Origin: Perilla frutescens
Lineage: Eukaryota; Streptophyta; Magnoliopsida; Lamiales; Lamiaceae
NCBI GenBank assembly: GCA_026008535.1
Contig: BRKX01000006.1
Location: 45,496,664 to 45,560,663, forward strand
DNA: 64,000 bases
Direction: 5' to 3'
Under the pieces are notes generated by a model. That model ran no database searches and was not told the origin of the DNA. It saw only the letters and a list, made by a program, of their open reading frames with translations. Made by a program: the position numbers and the translations under genes. Positions 57,169 through 64,000 of this stretch are shown here, one piece after another; position 1 is the stretch's first letter, and every line of letters begins with the position of its first letter.

Positions 57169-58097
57169 GAAGACAAAATGAGCTCATACCAATGTCCACA
57201 TTTTGAAAAAAAAAAAGCACTCTAATTTGGCAATGAGTTTGTACCAATATTGCTCTAATTATTCTACTGAATTTGTACCATCGGACACGTTGCACCAATA
57301 TCTAAGTCTTTTTTTAGAAGACAAAATGTTGTAAAATTATGACAAGAAAGGGTAAATATGCATAACAAAATAGCATGCATATTTATGTGAAAAATTCAAG
57401 ATCGGAAAAAACAACGAGCAAAGGAGAATTTCACTATGAATCGAAAATAGGTACGAAGATAGTTCAAAGCTACAATCATAAATCATAGACGAAACTGAAT
57501 ATTTATAAAGGTCCGATCCCTTAAGTCTCAACTATATTGGCAAAAAATCCAAGTTTGTTACACCGCAATCCTCTCAAGCTCAATCCAAATAAATTTGGAT
57601 CATCAACATCATCAAAAAATTGGTACATAAATAATTTAGCTATCAATTTAAGACCTAATAGATGAAAAGTTTAAAACTATCTATTTAGATCATAAATTCA
57701 AAAGATTAATATAAGATCCAAAAATCATACATTTTTATATTTTAAAAATATTTTTCAATGAAAACTCCTTCATTGATAATCTATTAGATTTAGTAAAAAA
57801 TTAAAAATAAAATTAAAAATCAAATATATTATTTTTTGAATCTTAGATTTGTTAATTTGAACCATTAAAGTTCTTTTTAAATCCCGAATTGATGATTAAT
57901 CAATCTTTAAAACCCAACTTAGTAAATAATACTTCTTGCGTAAGATCGTTTTATGAGTCAAAATTCATAAGACGAGTTAATAATAAATTTAAACACAACC
58001 AAACACCAAAAAAATTACAATGTCAATGCTCTTGTGCGCATAACACGATCAATATGTATTTAACCGGTCGACCCACAAAAAACGAGTTAAAACGCAC
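57169..58097. other. Intergenic DNA, no gene seen
   Basis: Short frames only (57337-57531 and 57889-58227), with no recognisable motif. The tract is AT-rich throughout. Confidence 0.45.
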
Positions 58098-58281
58098 GAT
58101 CTTTTTAATGATACAAATGATACTTTTTAGTGTTACGGTTTATACTGATTTTGATATTTTTTTTTTCTCACTGATACTTTTTAAAGATACATGTGATACT
58201 TTTAAACTTTTAAGTGATATTTTTTAGTATTATGATTGATACTGATTTTGACGATTTTTTTTGCGAGTTGACCAAATCAAC
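58098..58281 (+). repeat. Dispersed repeat, copy 2 (GTGATACTTTTTA family), interrupted by a hAT element
   Basis: Similar to 47951-48096, and itself holding two internal near-copies of GATACTTTTTA...TACTGATTTTGA. It ends at the hAT target duplication AAATCAAC; GCGTTAATTTGTGTTAACC after 59461 may be its continuation. Confidence 0.5.
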
Positions 58282-59453
58282 TAGGGATGGAAATAGGCTA
58301 GACCGAGCCAAGCTTCGGCTTGGAAGGCCTGGGCCTATCTTAGCAATGATAGGCCTGGACCTGGTCTATTATCTATTTAATATTTTTATATAGGTCTAAG
58401 CTTGACCTATTTAATTAAGGGGTGGTCTCCTGTGAGACGGTCTAACGGGTCATAACCCGACCCGTTTTCCTAACTTCATATCTGGTGACACTTCAATTCA
58501 TAGTATGTGACACTTCAGTTTATGATTGGTGATACTTAGCTTCATCTTTCGTGACACTGGGCTTCACACAACAGTTAAAGATATTACTAAAAAATATTTC
58601 ATATCTGGTGACACTTTCAGTTCATAATATGTGACACTTCAGTTCATGATTGGTGATACCTAGCTTCATATTCGGTGACACTTCATTGTTATTTGCTTTA
58701 ATAATTCAACGTGATAGTTCGTTGTACATGCTTGTTATGTTAGTGATACTTCATATTACAATTGATAGGACTTCACATAATAGTTAAAGATATTACTAAA
58801 AAAATATTAAAATTTATTAAGATTTATGCTGCTTCATATCCGGTGACACTTCAGTTTATAGTATGTGACACTTCCGTTTATGATTGGTGATACTTAGCTT
58901 CATATCTGGTGACACTTCATTGTGACCCGGATCCGGGTCGGATCTTAATATTCGTCTAACGGTTTATGACCCGTTAGATGGTCTAACACAAGTCTTTGTC
59001 TTTAATTAAATGAGTTGGACCTTAAACCTTTAAAAATCTTGTTTAAGCCTATTTAAAATAAATTTTATATTTTTATTAAAAAAAAGATATAGATGCATAC
59101 ATACAATTTATTTTTCATAATTTTTTTTCAAATGATAAATCAAATTAATGATTTACAAATATAAATGTCTTGTTGTTAAATATAAATATAATATTTATTA
59201 AACTAATTATTTAACTAACAAAGTGTATTAATAAATTTTATAAAAAATATTCATTTTTATTTACTTTCATAAATAGGCCGACCTATTAGGTTTGATGGAC
59301 TTTTTAAAAGGCTCGGACCTGACCTATTTATGTAAAGAGGCTTTCTAAATAGCCTCATTGTGGCCTATTTACTAAATAGGTCGAGCTTATGTAGACCTAA
59401 CTTAGGCCGGATTGGAGGCTCATGTCAAGTAGCCTCACCTATTTCCATCTCTA
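58282..59453. mobile_element. hAT-type nonautonomous transposon (1172 bases including a nested MITE)
   Basis: The left end is TAGGGATGGAAATAGGC; the right end inverted reads TAGAGATGGAAATAGG. Flanks AAATCAAC (58274-58281) and AAGTCAAC (59454-59461) form an 8-base target duplication with one mismatch. TAG-initiated ends with 8-base duplications define hAT elements. Inside are repeated AGGCCTGG and CCTATTT words and no transposase. A second element is nested at 58419-59000. Confidence 0.85.
58419..59000. mobile_element. MITE nested inside the hAT element, with 9-base target duplication and internal tandem units
   Basis: Flanks TTTAATTAA at 58410-58418 and 59001-59009 are identical. The left end GTCTCCTGTGAGACGGTC followed by TAACGGGTCATAA pairs with the inverted right end GACTTGTGTTAGACCATC followed by TAACGGGTCATAA. 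Three copies of a 65-75 base unit (TTCATATCTGGTGACACTT, then TATGTGACACTTC, then GATTGGTGATAC) begin at about 58474, 58598 and 58832. A similar GTCTCGTGTCAGA-like word sits at 52690 in SR intron 5. Nine-base duplication suggests Mutator-like mobilisation. No coding capacity. Confidence 0.82.
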
Positions 59454-59461
59454 AAGTCAAC

Positions 59462-60236
59462 GCGTTAATTTGTGTTAACCGTCTGATGACTGATGTGGCA
59501 CCTAGTGCATACAAGACCACCCAAATTACAAATATATCACTGAATATGTAATTAAATTCCAAAATTTAACCCGATTTAAAATTTTAACTCATAAAACAAT
59601 CTCACTTACTTTTCCTAATAAATAAAAGTATTTTATAATAAGATTCTCCAAACAATTAATTTATTAAAGTCCCCACATCATTTTGTCGAAAACATTATCA
59701 CACCTATTCATGAATTAGGGTTGGGTTCATCCCTCACTTCTGTTGTGTACTCGGAAATCATCTAAAATAAATCTCTTTCATTTCAAATTAAATTTCTTTA
59801 TTTGCAAAATCAAATACCTTTCTTCTTCTTTCCTTTTATTCAGCCGATTTTCCTTTTAGTCACCAATTTCAATAACCTGGAGCCGTACACTCATGATCTG
59901 ATTCTTTCTTTAATTTTAAGACAGCTGGTCAACAACTTAATCACTACTGTAAAAACACACCTGAAAATTGTATCCCTACTAAATATTGATGCAGTGTTTT
60001 TCGATATATCGTATTGGAATAATCACTGGACTGTTTCTCATTGCCGTTGAAGCCGAAAACAAGGTAAAAATCAAATCTGTTTATTTTTTTAAATGCAAAA
60101 ATGACAGCTTTTACATGTATAAACATGTGTGGAATGCTGCATGTATTGCTTACTTTTCATTAGCATTTAATCGATTTTACTTAATTATCGAATGTTCCCA
60201 GAGAAAAGAAAAGGGCCCAGAAAAGTTTTGGATTGA
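59462..60236 (+). promoter_or_regulatory. Upstream region and probable leader of the ARID gene
   Basis: No coding frame is supported. A possible 5'-UTR intron runs from a GAAAACAAG|GTAAAAAT donor (about 60062) to an acceptor at TGTTCCCAG (about 60200). In-frame TGA at 60234-60236 directly precedes the start codon. Open frames at 59802-60243 lack conserved features. Confidence 0.4.
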
Positions 60237-61469
60237 ATGGTGAGAGAGAAAGAGGTTAATGGAAAAATGGAAAAACGTAATAAGTTGAAAGATGGTGGTG
60301 GTGGTGGTGGAAATGTTATAAAGAATTTTAGGTTTGCTTTTGATCTCAATTTTCAGATAGAGAAGCACCGTTTTGATTCTTGTAAGCAGAGGCTGAGGAG
60401 TTTGTTTGATCAAGTAGTTGTTGCTTTTTTGAGAAATAAGTCTGGTGGCAAATGCCATAGGCCTATTCCGGCATTGTGTGGCGACGGGCGTCCAGTTGAT
60501 TTGTTTAAGCTTTTTTGGCTTGTGAGGAAATTCGGTGGATATGACTCTGTTTCAAGAAATAATTTATGGGGTTTCGTTTCAGAAGAATGTGGATTAGGAT
60601 GTGGTGTGATTGCATCCCTTAAGTTAATTTACATGAATTATTTGAATGAGCTCGATCAATGGCTACAACAAGTGTTTAGCAAGAGAGTGTTGCAGGATGA
60701 CCATTGTGGATTGATCCAAAAATTGGATTTATTGTCTCAGGAGTTGGAAAGTAGGTTCAGAGACCTGTTGTCGGATAAGCAAAAGCAAGAGCAATTGGAG
60801 AAAATTATTAAATCTGTGGGAGAGGCTAATGACCAGGCTCATATCACGATTGATGATTTTGCTTCATCAGCCGAGAATGTGGCAGCAAAGACTGTGAATG
60901 AAGTAAATGACTTTTTTAGAGGACGAGTTATTGATGACAGAGGAACATATTGCAGTGAAGATGGTGATGACACCACAGTATCAACCAAAAAACAGATTGA
61001 CATGATCATCAACAAAGTCCTAAATTGTAGAGAAACTAATACTGCTACTGCTGTTGAAAATGATGATGGAAAATTTTCTGCCCATGAAAACAATGGTTCC
61101 TGTATATCACCCAAAAAAGTTGTTAAGAAGGTCACGGGCAGAAATCCTGATCATTCTGAAAATATTACTGATGGTGAAGAGAGATTCAGTGTTCAACCGG
61201 GTATTGATAATATGATTCCATCCAAATGTGATGTCGAAAAGGTTCCGAGTTCTCGAAAGAGAAAACATCAATCTCATTCCTTTTCAGGAATGCTAAACTG
61301 GTTGATCCAGGCTGCAAAACGTTCAAATGATCCTTCAGTCGGGTTGATACCAGAATGTTCCAAGTGGAGTGACTATGGGTATGGGGAGTTCTGGGCTGAA
61401 GCCCTGTTAGTTCGAGAAGCATTGCTGATGAAAAAGCATGCTAGTAAAGCTGCAGGTGAAGTCCTAAAG
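60237..61469 (+). CDS. ARID/BRIGHT-domain protein with ELM2-like region, first coding exon (411 aa, continues beyond a GT donor)
   Basis: ATG at 60237 follows an in-frame TGA, so it is the first possible start; MEKRNK ten codons later is the alternative. Residues about 45-140 form an ARID DNA-binding domain (SCKQRLRSLFDQVVVAFLR, then CGDGRPVDLFKLFWLVRKFG and KLIYMNYLNELDQWLQ). A GGT microsatellite encodes six Gly near residue 20. The C-terminal part, MLNWLIQAAKRSNDPSVGLI then PECSKWSDYGYGEFWAEALL and VREALLMKK, resembles the ELM2-like region of plant ARID-ELM2 proteins, which act in chromatin regulation in the nucleus. The exon ends at VLK|GTAAC (61469/61470); reading through adds 25 residues to a stop at 61544, which is unlikely to be native. 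Further exons are expected but were not recognised before 64000. Confidence 0.85.
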
Positions 61470-62756
61470 GTAACAGCTTTATGTTTCTTGATTGTTTTTT
61501 ATGATTCTACATATGACAGATCCTTAATCAAAATAGATGAATAAATAACTAGATCTGCAATTTCACTATGTTGCACCTTAAATCTATAATATTAAGTGCA
61601 ATTCCCCAATTAAGTTTGTGCAATCTTTGAGAATGTTAACTTAGTTATACGTGTCTATCCTGTGGGTTTAGTTGTTTAGATGAAATGTCTCAGTGATAAG
61701 CTCTCTGCCTCAAGCTGTTACATCCATACCCCCTGTCATTTTCCTCTTCGTAACCATGGAGAGCTGAACTATAGGAGAATGGTTGTATCATTCACATGGT
61801 CTAGCTCATCTTTTCAATCTCCAAGCTATGCATATGCTGTGTCTCTTGAAATTTCAGTTGCACTCACAATCATTGTTTTATTGTTGAAAAGGAGACATTT
61901 TCTGGAAATAATGAGCATTTCGTTTTAGATGCAAACGTTGCAACTTGGGGAATATTAGGATAAAACCCTGTAATTATCTAGTTATTTCCATATATTCTAA
62001 AATCATTATCGAGTGTCGACGACCATACATATTGGTGGATAGCCCCTTTTTTCTTTTTCTTTTTTACTTCTATAGTGAAGATAGAGTAATTGTTTATTAA
62101 ATTTAAATGAACGTACCCATGAAGGAAATCTTCTTTACATGGAACTGAATCTAAATAAAATATATAAATATAAAAAATCCTAATAAAATTTGAAAATGAA
62201 TCAAGGAAACCATTACCTCAGAATTCGGATCTAGATTTTCCTTTTCGGATAGCTGAAATGAATTGGGGGAGGGCCTTCTAGAACTCACTATGATGATCAA
62301 GATCAGCTTTGATGATCATTTCTATGAGATGATTGGTGTAAATCATTAGTTTCATCTCATCGCTCCCATGAAGATTTGTATGAGTTATAGAATCCCACGT
62401 ATTGATTACCTGAACTGCAAATATCCACTTAAAACAAATACGTATGAGATGAGTTTATATATCTATAGTGATGAAGCCCTGTTAGAAGCCTAGAAGCCTA
62501 GAACTATGTTAATTTTAATTGCAAGGTGAGACATATTCCAAAATTAAGAATGACATTCATGCATGATTGATTCTAGAGGCCGAACATTAGCAGATTGTCT
62601 GGGCAGAGTGTTTATTATGCATGAAAAATAGTATTGATCATTTCTTATTAGTTCGCCTTCCATCTCAGGCATATTCTTAATGGTGGGTATAGTATTGAAT
62701 TCAGAATTAATGAACCCTCTTAGGGTTAAATATTTTGATTTTGATAGAGTAAAGGG
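61470..62756 (+). other. Probable first intron of the ARID gene (left part)
   Basis: It begins GTAACAGC. No exon with ARID/ELM2 homology was found. Short frames at 61680-61928 and 62544-62759 have no recognisable motif. Confidence 0.4.
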
Positions 62757-62915
62757 CATTCAAAGATTGTTTCTTGTTTGTAAAGTAATTACAAAGAAAC
62801 AAAAGAGATACTGAGTAATCCTGTCAAAAAAATGGCCTGCTCAGCATAGAGCGGAATTGTTCACTAATTTTATCCTTGATCCCTACCTCTATAATCTACT
62901 ATGTTTACAATAAAC
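62757..62915. repeat. Direct repeat, copy 1 (about 155 bases)
   Basis: It shares with 63718-63875 the ordered words TCAAAGA-TGTTT, AAAGAAACAAAA-AGATA, GAGTAAT-TGTCA, TTCACTAAT and ATGATCCCTACCTCTA-like segments, at roughly 70-75% identity by eye. It encloses 800 bases that include protein-like minus-strand fragments. Confidence 0.6.
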
Positions 62916-63717
62916 ACAAGAATGTACCTATCCCTAAAATAAGCTGACGAATCATAAGTACAATATACATCCAAAAAGAAAAAACCGTAAACTTATTAAT
63001 GCCGTATTGCTGCCATCTGAGCACAACCTTGTCCTTCAGAATGTGATAACGAAACCACCCTCCTAAGTCAACCATAGTCTGCGAGATTGACCTTGTCTCC
63101 ATCCTCTCCAACAACAATTGCTTGTGCCCACTTCATGGTATCAAATATATCAGCAACATCCTCAGAATGGATGCAGACATAATTGTCTCATGCAAACCGT
63201 TGAAAAATAACCCCAAGCAATGTGAATCAGAGAGTTTGGGATGCGAGCCGCATGGATCACAAAGGCGTCCACGTAACTGTCCCAGTTTGCTTTCTCGTGG
63301 CCAAGGACCCAAAGGTATCTCCTCTTTTGCGAAGTTGTTCCTTTGATGCAAATGAAAATGTTGTTCTGAGCGTGAGTTCCAAGCCACTAGGTCAATATCC
63401 TAAAACACAGGGAAGTTGACTTGTTTAGCCGAAATCATAATGTCACCACTAGAGAGTGGAGACCACCACTGTGGCCTAGTGGCCTGTGGGAGGGAGGAGG
63501 CAAAGAAGCTGTGTCAGCGCCTCCACTGCTTGACAAATCCTAGCCCTGAATTGGGATAGCCAACATTTCCTTGATTTTATCCAAATTTTCAAATTGAGGT
63601 GCAGGTTTACAAACTCTACCCATAACAAATTGGAGCCCTTCTCCACCGCATCCATTCATGTCTCCATTTGTGACATTAGTATGAATCGACTGAGAGAGCA
63701 GCAGGTCAGACCAAAGG
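62916..63717 (-). pseudogene. Unidentified protein-like fragments between direct repeats
   Basis: Minus-strand readings include FSFASKEQLRKRGDTFGSLA followed by TRKQTGTVTWTPL (about 63350-63260), and SEDVADIFDTMKWAQAIVVG followed by EDGDKVNLADYG (about 63170-63080), both ending in stops. These are longer and less biased than chance frames in AT-rich DNA usually are, but I cannot name the family. A captured or retroposed gene fragment is the simplest reading; an unrelated minus-strand gene with introns is possible. Confidence 0.35.
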
Positions 63718-63875
63718 GCAATCAAAGACTGTTTATTGTTTGAAAAGAGAATCAGAAAGAAACAAAATAGATATTGAGTAATTTTGTCAGACCAAAGCTT
63801 AGCCAACTTAAAGACAAATTATTCACTAATCTTCTCCATGATCCCTACCTCTAAAATCTTTTTCTATTTATAATA
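63718..63875. repeat. Direct repeat, copy 2
   Basis: Partner of 62757-62915 in the same orientation. The remainder of the window to 64000 shows no gene. Confidence 0.6.
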
Positions 63876-64000
63876 AACAATATAACTCATCAGATTTTGA
63901 ATGCTGGCAACTTAATAAAAAACGTTTCCATGCTTCTGGTCATGAGGAAGGTATTATTGTGCTAAGAATTGATCCTCACAGAATGCTCAGGTAGTTCACC

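Noticed and set aside
58474..58930. Regularly repeated units that could suggest a CRISPR-like or satellite array
   Set aside because: Only three imperfect units with unequal spacers lie inside a MITE; the context is plant nuclear DNA.
1..64000. tRNA, rRNA or organelle-derived inserts
   Set aside because: No cloverleaf-like block with conserved A and B boxes and no rRNA-like sequence were recognised by eye. The tRNA-like words at 22221-22240, 26628-26641 and 46774-46787 are primer-binding sites.

Overview
The window is nuclear DNA from a flowering plant, almost certainly a eudicot. The evidence is nested LTR retrotransposons of the plant Copia and chromovirus/Tat Gypsy types with initiator-Met-tRNA primer sites, plus two typical plant nuclear genes with GT-AG introns: an SR-type splicing factor and an ARID/ELM2 protein. 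The ORF3 proteins of the leftmost Copia element recall families I associate with Lamiales (asterids). That is a weak impression from memory, not a determination.

Bases 1-47743 are a stack of retrotransposons. Copia-1 is Sirevirus-like and on the minus strand. Its 5' LTR lies at 26644-28658, gag N-terminal part at 25649-26642, rest of gag and pol at 8440-13380, and three diverged copies of an extra ORF follow pol (about 7678-5530, 3346-2010, and 1002 leftward). Copia-1 is interrupted by a full-length Tekay/Del-type Gypsy chromovirus (13381-25648), by a Tat-like solo LTR (3497 to about 5526), and at 1-658 by the end of another Tekay-type LTR. Copia-1 itself sits in the 3' LTR of gag-only Copia-2 (28659-36660). 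Copia-2 also carries a Tat-like solo LTR (29850-31231) and a 3.2-kb Tekay solo LTR with a perfect target duplication (31311-34551). Copia-3 (37175-47743, minus) has readable gag, protease, integrase and half of RT. Its 3' LTR is split by a Tat-like element (37933 to about 42683), which holds a Helitron-like terminus.

Bases 47744-52250 are AT-rich intergenic DNA with a MULE-type hairpin MITE. The minus-strand gene at 52339-56200 encodes a 204-residue RS-RRM-RS splicing factor (SR45a/Transformer-2 type). Six coding exons join in frame, and the first carries only 17 coding bases. Its upstream region (56.2-60 kb) contains an AT-rich foldback and a hAT-type nonautonomous element with a second MITE nested in it. 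The plus-strand ARID gene starts at 60237. Its first coding exon ends at a GT donor after 61469, and no later exon was recognised before 64000.

Nothing in the left three quarters looks like a functional host gene. Most retroelement ORFs are interrupted by stops, frameshifts or deletions. The most unusual signals are the tandem trio of Copia-1 ORF3 copies, the CAGTTG/CAGCTG saturation of Copia-1 non-coding DNA, exon-like protein fragments beside the Helitron terminus, and the nested MITEs with clean target-site duplications.
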